NCBI GenBank assembly: GCA_021771635.1
Contig: JAETOQ010000025.1
Coordinates: forward strand, 1-36,188
Length of the DNA: 36,188 nt
Reading direction: 5' to 3'
From: Oscillospiraceae bacterium
GTDB lineage: Bacteria; Bacillota; Clostridia; Oscillospirales; Oscillospiraceae
Numbering within the stretch: position 1 is the stretch's first letter; every line of letters begins with the position of its first letter. The position numbers were made by a program, and so were the translations under genes. The notes under the pieces are model-generated. The model saw only the letters and a program-made list of their open reading frames with translations. It was not told the origin of the DNA and made no database searches. This document shows, piece by piece, positions 14,249-23,030 of this stretch.

Positions 14249-15643
14249 ATGGCGTTTTTTATGGACCCAGGCGCAATGTTCCTTGGCTGCCTGAACGGGG
14301 TGGAGCAGAAATTCTTGATTGAGCTGATTAAGACCGCCCGGCAGTCTGGGTATACAAGGTTCGTGGAGCCGTGTGCGGGCACGTTCGCCATGGCCAATCT
14401 GGCAATCCAGTCCGGCTTCAAGCCTGAGCAGATCGAGACCAGCGACGTGAACATGATGACTTCCGTGATGGGCTACGCCATCACAGGCCAGTCCCTTGCG
14501 CCGCTGGAGATCCACGCCCACGGCTTCAAGGACGAGGAGCTGCTTGACCCAGCCGTGGCGCTGTATGCCCAAATCTACCTGAGAACGTCGAAGAATGCGG
14601 GCAACGAGTATTTTCACAACATCCTGCGTGACCTGCGCACCAGGAGAGAGGAGCACATCGAGAGCATCCGCCGGCAACTTGAGGTTACACGGAATCTGCT
14701 GGGCGGTATGAGCTACCGGCCGATGGATATGTGGGACCATATCCGGGAGGTCATGGACGACCCCCACACGATCATTGTGGCGAACCCGCCGACCTACTTC
14801 GCTGGGTATGAGAAGTTCTACGACACCCAGGGGAAGATGACCTGGAAGGAGCCGACCTACGGTATGTTTGACCCGGAGACGGGCCACAAGGAGCTCTACG
14901 ATCTGATGATGGATGCACCGGCTCTGCTGCTGTGCTACCAGGAGAAGAGAGCTGGGGAAGCGGTCGGGCACACAATCTTCGCCCGGTCTGGCACCAGGGC
15001 GGATCTGAACTCCTACATCACGACGAACCGGGAGGAAGAGGCTGTTGCCCTGGCCAAGGGCAAGAAAATTAAGAGGCCGACGGAGGGGAAGCTGGAACCG
15101 CTGAAATGCAGTATGCTCCCGCTGGACTATGAGATCACCGAGGACAGCGACGTGAAGATCATCCAGATTACCGGTGCAAACGCCCAGTATTACCGGATGC
15201 TCTGGACGCACAACTTCGTGGGCTCCCAGGCGACCTACAACCGGGCACTGCTGATTGACGGCTATGTGGCCGCTGTGTTTGGCATCTCGAAGATGGCAGC
15301 CGATTCGATCTTCGTATGGTATGTGATGAAGGCTCCACACGAGAAGTTCCGGCTCGGCCGCCTGTGCTATATGCTGGCGCAGAATCGGAAGTTCGTGGAC
15401 ACGCTGCTGGACGACATCGACAAGGAGAAGGTCGTCAAGATGCGGACGGCTATGCTGACCAAATATGCGGAGAACAAAGAGGTCCGTGGCATCATGAAAC
15501 TGGTGAACCGGCAGGAAGACGCCAAGAACGGATACAAGCTGACGTACGAGGCCGCTCTCGCGGAGGGGCGCGATGAGAAGGCCACACTTGCTGAATGGCT
15601 TAGGAGGGAAAAGAAATGGCAGGAGAGCAGACAGCAGCGGTAA
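14249..15643 (+). CDS. Adenine-specific DNA methyltransferase-like protein
   Basis: This encodes 464 residues from ATG 14249 with AGAGGAGG upstream. FVEPCAGTF (38-46) is a SAM-binding motif I, and NPPT followed by YFAGYEKFYD (from residue 179) is a variant of the catalytic (D/N)PPY motif of amino-methyltransferases. The protein therefore probably methylates adenine in DNA, though Thr replaces the usual aromatic residue after NPP. Residues 200-440 form a large extra domain that may recognise DNA. It sits directly before the ParB-like and terminase genes and overlaps the ParB-like gene by 28 bases, so it may act on DNA about to be packaged, for example for anti-restriction. Closest description: phage putative antirestriction adenine methyltransferase. 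Confidence 0.72.
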   Translation: MAFFMDPGAMFLGCLNGVEQKFLIELIKTARQSGYTRFVEPCAGTFAMANLAIQSGFKPEQIETSDVNMMTSVMGYAITGQSLAPLEIHAHGFKDEELLDPAVALYAQIYLRTSKNAGNEYFHNILRDLRTRREEHIESIRRQLEVTRNLLGGMSYRPMDMWDHIREVMDDPHTIIVANPPTYFAGYEKFYDTQGKMTWKEPTYGMFDPETGHKELYDLMMDAPALLLCYQEKRAGEAVGHTIFARSGTRADLNSYITTNREEEAVALAKGKKIKRPTEGKLEPLKCSMLPLDYEITEDSDVKIIQITGANAQYYRMLWTHNFVGSQATYNRALLIDGYVAAVFGISKMAADSIFVWYVMKAPHEKFRLGRLCYMLAQNRKFVDTLLDDIDKEKVVKMRTAMLTKYAENKEVRGIMKLVNRQEDAKNGYKLTYEAALAEGRDEKATLAEWLRREKKWQESRQQR

Positions 15644-16527
15644 GCTATGAGAAGATCTACGACATGGGGACGGGCCTTATCATTGCAAAGGTGCCGCTCG
15701 ACAAGGTCCGGGAGCAGGACATCAACGCCCGGATCATGAAGAAAGAGATGCAGGACCAGTTGACCGCCAACATCAAGAACAGGGGGCAGCTTGAGAGCCT
15801 GCCTCTCTTGGTGGAGAAGGATGGGGTATTGGAGATCATCTCCGGCCACCACCGGATCAAGAGCGCCAGGGCAGCCGAGCTGAAGGAGATTGTCGCCATC
15901 ATCGACGTGAGCGGCCTCTCCCGGAGCAAGATCGCCGCGAAGCAGTTGGCCCACAATGCCATCAGCGGTTTCGATGACCAGGACGTGTTGAAAGAGATCT
16001 GCAAGATGCTGGATGATGTGGACGATATGCTGGAGAGCTTCATCGGAAAAGACATCCTGGAGGAGCCGCTGGAGCAGTACGATAAGCTGCTTTCGCCGGC
16101 GGTGCAGTTCGACTTCAAGAATATTACGTTTTCGTTCCTGCCGCACCAGGTGAGGGATATGGACGCACTGGTTAAGAACCTGGAGAGTTCCGCCCCGGAG
16201 ATCATCGGCGTGGCGCCCTATGAGCAGTGCAAGCACTTCATCGAGGCGCTGGCCCGGTATCAGAAGTTCTCGGACATACGCAACGTAGGGGCCGCCATCC
16301 ACTCAATGATCGAGAGCGTCACCGAAAAGATGGATGACGCGGGCTTCAACGAGGAGGAGGACTGGACGTACCTGACGAAGCTGTTCGGGAGTAACGCCAT
16401 CCCGGCGGAGTCGGCCGCCACGATTACCAAAGCCATCAAGAAGGCGGAAAAGGAAGGGACAGTCACCAGCAAGAACAGGTGGCAGTTGATTGAGGCGTGG
16501 GCCACCGACTACCTGGCAGGAAAGTGA
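15616..16527 (+). CDS. ParB/sulfiredoxin-fold protein
   Basis: This encodes 303 residues with an AGGAGGG site inside the end of the methyltransferase gene. The N-terminal 130 residues hold the ParB N-domain: NAR at 37-39, LTANIKNRGQLESLPLLV, and the nucleotide-binding GHHRIKSA at 77-84 (variant of GERR/GHRR). The C-terminal part is helical and unlike ParB's DNA-binding domain. Such proteins are frequent beside phage terminase and methyltransferase genes. They may act as CTP-dependent clamps or nucleases, or direct DNA modification. Coupling to the methyltransferase is suggested by the overlap. Confidence 0.85.
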   Translation: MAGEQTAAVSYEKIYDMGTGLIIAKVPLDKVREQDINARIMKKEMQDQLTANIKNRGQLESLPLLVEKDGVLEIISGHHRIKSARAAELKEIVAIIDVSGLSRSKIAAKQLAHNAISGFDDQDVLKEICKMLDDVDDMLESFIGKDILEEPLEQYDKLLSPAVQFDFKNITFSFLPHQVRDMDALVKNLESSAPEIIGVAPYEQCKHFIEALARYQKFSDIRNVGAAIHSMIESVTEKMDDAGFNEEEDWTYLTKLFGSNAIPAESAATITKAIKKAEKEGTVTSKNRWQLIEAWATDYLAGK

Positions 16528-16537
16528 GTGATGTGAG

Positions 16538-17014
16538 ATGCCAGCCCTCAGCAAGTACAATTCTGAGTATCACGACGATTGGGCCTGGTCGCTGGCTATC
16601 AAGGGTGCTACAAACGAGGAGATTGCCCAGGCGTTTGGCATTTCTACCCGGACCTTTATTCGCTGGAGGCAAGAGCACGAGAGCCTCGACAAAGCGGTGA
16701 CAGAGGGTAAGGACATCGCTGATTCCAAGGTTGAGAAGTCCCTCTACCAGAGGGCACTTGGCTACCAGGTCACAGACACCGAGAAGACCATCGACATGGA
16801 CAAGGATGGGAACCCGAAGCCCGTCCGCATCAAGAACGTGACGAAGACCATAGTGCCGGACACCATGGCCATCATGTATTGGCTGAATAACCGGAGACGG
16901 ACCCAGTGGTCGCAGCGTCAGGAGGTCGCCCTCTCCGCCGGCGACGATTCCGAGGATGTTGTGATCTACCTACCGGCAAACGGACGGGAGCCGGATGGGC
17001 AAGCCGGAGAATAA
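16538..17014 (+). CDS. terS: Terminase small subunit
   Basis: This encodes 158 residues. Residues 8-50 contain a helix-turn-helix (AWSLAIKGATNEEIAQAFG then STRTFIRWR), the DNA-recognition part of small terminases. Residues 55-80 (KVEKSLYQRALGY) match the oligomerisation region of the family, and the tail is flexible. It binds the packaging start site and loads the large subunit. Its last 20 bases overlap terL. The upstream binding site is weak (GTGAGTGATGTGAG), which may keep its level low. Confidence 0.88.
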   Translation: MPALSKYNSEYHDDWAWSLAIKGATNEEIAQAFGISTRTFIRWRQEHESLDKAVTEGKDIADSKVEKSLYQRALGYQVTDTEKTIDMDKDGNPKPVRIKNVTKTIVPDTMAIMYWLNNRRRTQWSQRQEVALSAGDDSEDVVIYLPANGREPDGQAGE

Positions 17015-18413
17015 GAAAGTTCGTGTGCTGCGGCCACAGTTCGGCCCCCAGGAGCAGTTCCTGGCGACGTCGGCGGACATCTGCATCTACGGCGGAGCAG
17101 CCGGCGGCGGCAAAACCTATGGCCTGTTGCTGTCGCCGCTGAGATACAAGAATGTCAAGGGCTTCGGCTGCACGATCTTCAGGAAGAACTACAACCAGAT
17201 TTTTAGCCAAGGCGGTCTCTGGGACGAAGCCCAGAAGATGTACCACGGCATCAAGGGAGCCCAGCGGAAAGTTTCCGAGGGCTCCTGGTCATTTAACGAC
17301 AAGGAAGGCAACACGCTCGGGAAGGTGTCGTTCGCCCACATCGAGAGAGATGAGGAGCTCGACAAGTGGCAGGGCTCCCAGATCTGCGAGATTGGCTTCG
17401 ACGAGCTGACGCATTTCTCGGAGAGCGTGTTCTTCTATATGCTCTCCCGTAACCGGTCGACCTGCGGCGTTAAGCCGTTTGTACGGGCCACCTGTAACCC
17501 GGACGCCGATAGCTGGGTTGCCAAGTTCATTGAGTGGTGGATCGACCAAGACACAGGATACCCCATACCAGAGAGATCCGGCGTTATCCGCTGGATGATC
17601 CGGCGAGACGAAGTCATCACCTGGGCCGACACGAAAGAGGAGCTTTGGGAGCGGTTCAATCTGCAAACCAAAGAGGAGCGTGACGAGCCCAAGTCGGTGA
17701 CTTTTATTATGTCGTCTGTGTACGACAACCAAGAGCTGCTGAAGATCGACCCTGGCTACCTGGCCAACCTGAAGGCGCTGTCCCTCATCCAGAGAGAGCG
17801 GCTGTTGAAGGGCAACTGGAAAATCAGAGCTGCCGCCGGGCTGTTCTTCAAGCGGACGCAGATAGGCGACAAGTTGAGCATTATTCCGCAGGACGTGGTC
17901 CAGTGGGTGCGTTGCTGGGACCTTGCTGCAACAGAGAAGACCGAGAAAGGTGACCCGGCGTATACGGCTGGTGTCCTGATTGGGAAGCGAAAGAATGGCC
18001 GGTACATCGTGGCAGATGTAGTCAACAAGCAGATGTCCGCCTCGGATGTGCGCAAGACGATCAAGCTCACGGCGCAGACGGACAGAGCTCTCTACAAGCG
18101 GGTCAGAATACGTCTGCCGCAGGATCCCGGTCAAGCTGGAAAAGAGCAGGCTCAGTCCTACATCAAGTTCCTGTCTGGCTTCGATGTGACCGCTGTTTTG
18201 GAAAGCGGGAGTAAGGAGTCAAGAGCTGAGCCCATGGCCGCCCAGTGGCAGGCAGGGAATTTTGACATTGTAATCGGAGACTGGAACGAGATGTTCTTGA
18301 CACAGTTGGAGAACTTCCCGGACGGAAAGTTCAAGGATATGGTCGACGCGGCCGCCAACGGCTTTGCCGAGATCGAGATTAAGTCGGCGTTCAACGTCGG
18401 CAACCTGATTTGA
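16995..18413 (+). CDS. terL: Terminase large subunit
   Basis: This encodes 472 residues. The packaging ATPase has Walker A GGAAGGGKT at 33-41 and Walker B ICEIGFDE at 130-137 with Asp136 and catalytic Glu137. The RNase H-like nuclease half begins around residue 300, with RCWDLAATEK supplying the first metal-binding aspartate near 309, and ends with a helix after YIKFLSGFDVTAVLE. It translocates phage DNA into the prohead and cuts it. The family resembles large terminases of Mu-like and other headful-type myoviruses, but the packaging mode cannot be read directly. Confidence 0.96.
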   Translation: MGKPENKKVRVLRPQFGPQEQFLATSADICIYGGAAGGGKTYGLLLSPLRYKNVKGFGCTIFRKNYNQIFSQGGLWDEAQKMYHGIKGAQRKVSEGSWSFNDKEGNTLGKVSFAHIERDEELDKWQGSQICEIGFDELTHFSESVFFYMLSRNRSTCGVKPFVRATCNPDADSWVAKFIEWWIDQDTGYPIPERSGVIRWMIRRDEVITWADTKEELWERFNLQTKEERDEPKSVTFIMSSVYDNQELLKIDPGYLANLKALSLIQRERLLKGNWKIRAAAGLFFKRTQIGDKLSIIPQDVVQWVRCWDLAATEKTEKGDPAYTAGVLIGKRKNGRYIVADVVNKQMSASDVRKTIKLTAQTDRALYKRVRIRLPQDPGQAGKEQAQSYIKFLSGFDVTAVLESGSKESRAEPMAAQWQAGNFDIVIGDWNEMFLTQLENFPDGKFKDMVDAAANGFAEIEIKSAFNVGNLI

Positions 18414-18433
18414 TAGAACCGGAGGTGATTGAC

Positions 18434-21400
18434 ATGGGAGACAGGCGGAAAGACCAGGCGGAGCGCATGGCGAGGTATGCCCACCTGATCGAACAGCAGG
18501 CCGGCAAGGCTGTGCGCCCCTTCCGCACCGATGGGTATGTGAATCTGCTCAACCGGTACGGGACCCAGCAGGACACCACGGAGCGGTATCGCTATCAGGC
18601 TGAGCCGATGGTTCCGGACGAGCTGCTGACCATGTACTACGAGGGCAACGGCCTGTTCGCAAAGATCATCGACACGCCGGCGGAGGAAGCCATAAAACAC
18701 GGCTTCAAGCTGGAAGGGCTGAAGGACCAGAAGGTAGAGGATTTCTTCACCGAGGCCCTGGATGAGCTGGACTGGGAAGAGACAGCTATGACCGCCATCC
18801 GGTGGGCCAGGTTGTTCGGTGGCTCCATTGCCGTCATGCTCATCAATGATGGGCGCGGCCTTGAGGAACCGCTTGACTGGCGCAGCATTCGGTCCATTGA
18901 TGACATCCGTGTGTACGACCGGTCCGTCATCCAGCCAGAAGAGTGGAGTATGTTCTCCTACGACCCCCAGGACCCGTTCCGCACAAGGGGGTCTCGGCTC
19001 GGTATGCCGGAAAGATACAATGTGAGCAGCCGCTACGGCAGTTTCGTGGTCCATGACAGCCGGTGCCTTGTGTTTCAGAACGGCATCCTGCCGGAGAACA
19101 CAACCAGCTCGGTTTACCAGCTCTGGGGCATCCCGGAGTATGTGCGTATCCAGCGGGCCATCCGTGACGCCGAGATCGCCCACGGCAGCGCCACAAAGCT
19201 GCTCGACAGGTCGGTGCAGGCGGTCTACAAGATGAAGGACCTGGCCGCTGAGCTGGCCACTGAGGAGGGCGAAGACCGTGTACTTCGTAGGCTCCAGACT
19301 ATCGACATGGCCCGTGGCCTGCTGAACAGCATTACCATTGACAGTGAGGGCGAGGACTACGACTTCCGCCAGTTCCAGTTCAGTGGAGTGTCCGACGTCA
19401 TCGACTCGACCTGCAATTTCCTGTCGGCGCTGACCTCGATCCCGCAAACGATCCTATTTGGGCGGTCCCCGGCTGGCATGAACGCCACCGGAGATGCCGA
19501 CCTTGAGAACTGGTACAACGCCCTGGAGAGAATCCAAAAGCGCATGGTGAAGAAGAACCTGCGCTATCTGCTCTCAGTGGTGTTCCAGGCGGGCGTCCGA
19601 ACCGGAGAAGTTGACGAGGTGCCGAAAATCAAGATCTCCTTCAATCCGCTGTGGTCCCTGAGTGACATGGAGCAGGCCGACCTTGAGCAGAAGCGGGCCC
19701 AGACCCAGCTCACAAGGGCGCAAACAGCGCAAACATACATCGACAAGCAGGTCATCGACCCGTCGGAGGTCCGCAAAAAGCTGGCCGACAGCGAGGAGTT
19801 CGACGTGGAGAATATGCTTGACGAGTACGACGATGAGGAGCTGTTTGCGGGCATGGAGGCCCAAATGGGCGGCGATGTTCCACCTGGGGTAAATCCGCAA
19901 GGAATGGAACAGGGTGCAGCCCATGCGGCGCAAGGGATGGAGCCCGGTCCTGTTCCACAGGGGGAATCTGGTGGAATTGCGGAACAAGGAGCCTTCGCCG
20001 AGTATGGCCAAGGGGTCAGCCTTGAAGAGCACAACCGAGATCCCGGCAACGAAGGGGAAGCTCCCGCAGCAGCCCCAGCGGCCACGAAGCTCCCACAGGA
20101 CATGAGCGAAGAAGAGAAGCAACAGGCCGCCAGAGCCTCGCAGGCGGACGCAAGCGATACCCCTACCCCCAATACTGCCGAGGGGATAAACCCATCTTCC
20201 GTGGGCGTTCTGGTGATTTCAGACGGCAAAATCCTCACCGGCACACGGCACAACGATTTTGGGTATGGCCTGATCTGCGGCCCCGGCGGCCACATTGAGC
20301 CAGGAGAGACCCCGACACAGGCCGCTTTCCGGGAGACCGAGGAGGAGTTCGGTATCAGCCCGAAGAGCCTGATCCCCCTGGGATTCGGACCGAAGGAGCC
20401 GGATACCGGCCTGACCCCGTACTTGTTCCTCTGCACGGAGTACGAGGGAGAACCCGACTGCGTTGACTTGGAGATGACCGGGGCCACCTTCCGCACGATG
20501 GAGGAGCTGGATCAGCTCGCCGCCTCCATGTTCCAGCCGTTTGCTGACGGTCTGGAGATCCTGAAGGAGTGCATCTACACGCCGTTGTTCTTCGGCGATG
20601 ATGAAGGTGAGATGTACGGCAAGTTGGTGAACAGTGTTGGCAAGGCGGTAAACGGAGACGGCCTTCCCGTTGCTGAAGACGGCGGCCCAGGCTCTGGGAA
20701 CCATGGTCACGAAGGTGTGCCAGGGCAGGTAGGGGGCTCTGCTCCAAGTGCCGGGGCGTTCAACAAGAGCATTGCCGACTCGTACAAGACCGGCAACTAC
20801 ACTGACGTGGGGCTCGCCGTGCGAAAGTGCCTCAAGGAAGCTCCGCTTGGAGCAAAGATCAAGGTGGGCAGTACGACATACACCAAGGTCGGAGATGAAA
20901 AGTACGAATACGAGTGGGCACCCGGCAAGACTACGACCTCGCCTGAGAACTATGTAGTCAACCTGACTGACAAATTCCACCCGGAAAATGCTCCGAAGTT
21001 TGAGGAGATCAAGTCCGAGGACATCGCAGAAGCAAAGGCTGAAACCGGCGAGCTCGACCCAAAAGAAACATCCGTGGAAGTCCCGATAGGAGAATATACG
21101 GGCAAGACAGATTTTCCGGAAGGGAGTGTTTCCAGGGAGGTTATGAGCAAAAAGAAGGAAGAGCTCACAAGGAACTTGAGGGACAGCGGAGAAGACGGCA
21201 AGATGGACGACCAAGAGGTTGAACGTCTGGTTGGAGCCGTCAAGCACTACAACCTCGGAGGCCAATGCCAAGAGATTCTGTCTGCACAGGACCCGGAAAC
21301 CTATGATTTCCTCCGCTCCACAATGAGCGCCGACAGGAAGGCGTGGGCCGCCGAGCAGGCTGAAGCTATCGAGCGGTTTATAGCCCTGTCGGACAAAATA

Positions 21401-21775
21401 GACGACCCGGTTTACCGTGGAATGGCATTCAACGATGCCTACGATGAAAGCGGCGGAAAGGCGATGGAGTTTGTCAGCTCTCTGAGGGAAGGCGGGACAA
21501 TCGAGTTTGGCCACATTTCAAGCTGGGCATCAAGCCGTGGAACGGCCGTGAGCTATTCCAGCAGCGCACTGGACGCCGAGTTTGAGGATGGGACCAACTA
21601 CTCGATTTTGATGACCGTCAGGAAGCCGAAGACAACGGTTAGCCTTGGCGGAATAAACCCAGAGAACGAGTGCCTGAGCCCGAAAGCGGCAAAGTACAAG
21701 GTGTTGAAGGTGAAAAAGACCTACGATGAGGACGATGCCTGCTACTACTACGATGTCGAGCTTGAGGAGGAATGA
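18434..21775 (+). CDS. Portal protein (DUF1073) fused to Nudix and ADP-ribosyltransferase domains
   Basis: This encodes 1113 residues from ATG 18434 with a near-perfect GGAGGTGATT; an in-frame TTG at 18410 lacks a site. Residues 1-450 match the DUF1073 portal family (dodecameric DNA gate of the head), including the LTSIPQTILFGRSPAGMNAT segment. A low-complexity linker (470-585) leads to a Nudix hydrolase domain (about 590-712) with an intact Nudix box from Gly619 to Ile641 (RETEEEFGI). A linker GPGSGNHGHEGVPGQVGGS (751-769) follows. The end is an R-S-E class ADP-ribosyltransferase: YRG with Arg995, SSWASS from 1029, and E1077-x-E1079 in ENECLSP. The portal is about twice the usual length; the extra domains probably act on NAD-related substrates or host proteins. 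Confidence 0.9.
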   Translation: MGDRRKDQAERMARYAHLIEQQAGKAVRPFRTDGYVNLLNRYGTQQDTTERYRYQAEPMVPDELLTMYYEGNGLFAKIIDTPAEEAIKHGFKLEGLKDQKVEDFFTEALDELDWEETAMTAIRWARLFGGSIAVMLINDGRGLEEPLDWRSIRSIDDIRVYDRSVIQPEEWSMFSYDPQDPFRTRGSRLGMPERYNVSSRYGSFVVHDSRCLVFQNGILPENTTSSVYQLWGIPEYVRIQRAIRDAEIAHGSATKLLDRSVQAVYKMKDLAAELATEEGEDRVLRRLQTIDMARGLLNSITIDSEGEDYDFRQFQFSGVSDVIDSTCNFLSALTSIPQTILFGRSPAGMNATGDADLENWYNALERIQKRMVKKNLRYLLSVVFQAGVRTGEVDEVPKIKISFNPLWSLSDMEQADLEQKRAQTQLTRAQTAQTYIDKQVIDPSEVRKKLADSEEFDVENMLDEYDDEELFAGMEAQMGGDVPPGVNPQGMEQGAAHAAQGMEPGPVPQGESGGIAEQGAFAEYGQGVSLEEHNRDPGNEGEAPAAAPAATKLPQDMSEEEKQQAARASQADASDTPTPNTAEGINPSSVGVLVISDGKILTGTRHNDFGYGLICGPGGHIEPGETPTQAAFRETEEEFGISPKSLIPLGFGPKEPDTGLTPYLFLCTEYEGEPDCVDLEMTGATFRTMEELDQLAASMFQPFADGLEILKECIYTPLFFGDDEGEMYGKLVNSVGKAVNGDGLPVAEDGGPGSGNHGHEGVPGQVGGSAPSAGAFNKSIADSYKTGNYTDVGLAVRKCLKEAPLGAKIKVGSTTYTKVGDEKYEYEWAPGKTTTSPENYVVNLTDKFHPENAPKFEEIKSEDIAEAKAETGELDPKETSVEVPIGEYTGKTDFPEGSVSREVMSKKKEELTRNLRDSGEDGKMDDQEVERLVGAVKHYNLGGQCQEILSAQDPETYDFLRSTMSADRKAWAAEQAEAIERFIALSDKIDDPVYRGMAFNDAYDESGGKAMEFVSSLREGGTIEFGHISSWASSRGTAVSYSSSALDAEFEDGTNYSILMTVRKPKTTVSLGGINPENECLSPKAAKYKVLKVKKTYDEDDACYYYDVELEEE

Positions 21776-22032
21776 GCGCCGTGGAAATAACGCTGAAGGA
21801 GAAAATGCTGCTTGAGATCGGGATTGTCCCGAAAGGGCTGAAGAACGATACAGCAGGCAGGGACGACGGCGATAGAGCTAAAAATGGCACTGCGTTCAGC
21901 TATTACCGGTGCCCCATCTGTGGGACTGCGTACCACCGGCCATTTGGCGAACGTAAAAGCCGTCCCATCAGGCGATGCCCGAAGTGCTGGAAGGTTGTGG
22001 CAATGGAGCCTGCCGCAAAGGCGGAGGCTTGA
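21772..22032 (+). CDS. Small zinc-ribbon protein
   Basis: This encodes 86 residues; its ATG overlaps the portal stop by four bases, so it is coupled to it. A clear zinc ribbon is formed by CPIC (residues 48-51) and CPKC (70-73), with basic residues between. Residues 1-30 are a helix. Small zinc ribbons between portal and head morphogenesis genes are occasional in related phages. Function unknown. Confidence 0.65.
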   Translation: MSAVEITLKEKMLLEIGIVPKGLKNDTAGRDDGDRAKNGTAFSYYRCPICGTAYHRPFGERKSRPIRRCPKCWKVVAMEPAAKAEA

Positions 22033-22061
22033 TAAGAACACCAACACTCAGCAAAACCCAC

Positions 22062-22088
22062 CGTAAAACCTGCGTAAAAGGCCGTAAA
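22062..22088 (+). repeat. Three phased CGTAAA motifs before the head morphogenesis gene
   Basis: CGTAAAA at 22062-22068, CGTAAAA at 22073-22079 and CGTAAA at 22083-22088 are spaced 11 and 10 bases apart, close to one helical turn. They lie in the only untranslated gap (70 bases) in this part of the head operon. A related pair, CGTAAAA and GGTAAAA, precedes the promoter at 12756. A protein-binding array is possible. Confidence 0.35.
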
Positions 22089-22102
22089 GGGGGGATTTGC
22101 CC

Positions 22103-23017
22103 ATGAACAATATCCAACATCAGGAGATGGTAAAACGGGCCGTACGGGGCAAATTCCGGGGATCTCAGCCGATCAAGTGTAAGACCGTTCCGCAGTACCC
22201 CAAAACCGCAGAGCGAGAGTTCCGGCGCATCACCGGTTCCTATATGAAGCTGCTGAATGAGGAGCTGAAGAAGAAGTTGCCCGCCATGATGGCAGAGTAC
22301 CAGAAGGAGCGACACGGGGATTCCCGCTTCGATGACAGCCAGGACCTCGACGCTAAGCTCCGGCTTCTGCTTCAGGACGTTGCGACGGCTCTGGAAAAGC
22401 GCATCGCTGAGTATGGGCTGGACCAGAAGGTGGAGCAAATCGCCAAAATGGCGAAAAACGTATCCATCCGAGAGTGGAAGCGGGCCGTGAAGGACACGCT
22501 GGGCATCGACCTACTGGATGACTACTACAAAGGCGAGTTCTTCGAGGAGGCCATCCGCCGGTGGATAGCTGAGAACGTCCTACTGATTAAGAGCATTCCG
22601 AGTGAGACGCTCGGTAATATGCGAGAGATCATACTGGGTAGCTACCTCAAGGGCAGCTCCATCCGGGACATCCAGAAAGCAATCCAGGAGACCTACAATG
22701 TGTCGAAGCGCAAGGCCCAGCTTCTGGCCCGTGACCAGGTGGCCACACTGAACGCACAGCTCACGAAGGCCCAGCAGACGGACGCCGGGTGCAAGAAATA
22801 CAGGTGGTCGGATTCGCGTGACGGTCGTGTCAGGGACTGCCACAAGGCACTCAACGGGAAGGTTTTCAGTTGGGATAACCCGCCAGAGATGTGGTACGAG
22901 ACGAAGCGAGGCCGGGTTTACACCGGCCGCAGGTGCCACCCCGGAGAAGACTACTGCTGCCGGTGCGTGGCTATCCCGGTATTTGACCCCGAAAGCATCG
23001 ACGTTCCGATGAAGTAG
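22103..23017 (+). CDS. Mu F-like head morphogenesis (minor head) protein
   Basis: This encodes 304 residues from ATG 22103 with AAAGGGGGG eight bases upstream; an in-frame TTG at 22097 is too close to the site. The C-terminal part (RDQVATLNAQLTKAQQ, YRWSDSRDGRVRDCHKALNG, then CHPGEDYCCRCVAIPVF) is the signature of Mu gpF/SPP1 gp7-like minor head proteins. The His and Cys residues may bind metal. Such proteins bind the portal during prohead assembly and some are ejected with the DNA. The N-terminal half is helical. Confidence 0.9.
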   Translation: MNNIQHQEMVKRAVRGKFRGSQPIKCKTVPQYPKTAEREFRRITGSYMKLLNEELKKKLPAMMAEYQKERHGDSRFDDSQDLDAKLRLLLQDVATALEKRIAEYGLDQKVEQIAKMAKNVSIREWKRAVKDTLGIDLLDDYYKGEFFEEAIRRWIAENVLLIKSIPSETLGNMREIILGSYLKGSSIRDIQKAIQETYNVSKRKAQLLARDQVATLNAQLTKAQQTDAGCKKYRWSDSRDGRVRDCHKALNGKVFSWDNPPEMWYETKRGRVYTGRRCHPGEDYCCRCVAIPVFDPESIDVPMK

Positions 23018-23030
23018 GAGGCCGAGAACC

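Noticed and set aside
20219-21514. A 431-codon minus-strand open frame opposite the portal fusion
   Set aside because: The + strand frame encodes clear Nudix and ADP-ribosyltransferase motifs; the minus frame is a by-product of codon bias.
18434-21775. Anti-CBASS Acb1 activity in the portal protein
   Set aside because: Some DUF1073 relatives are labelled Acb1-like, but the paired His-x-Thr/Ser motifs of the Acb1 phosphoesterase are not seen here; the extra domains are Nudix and ADP-ribosyltransferase.
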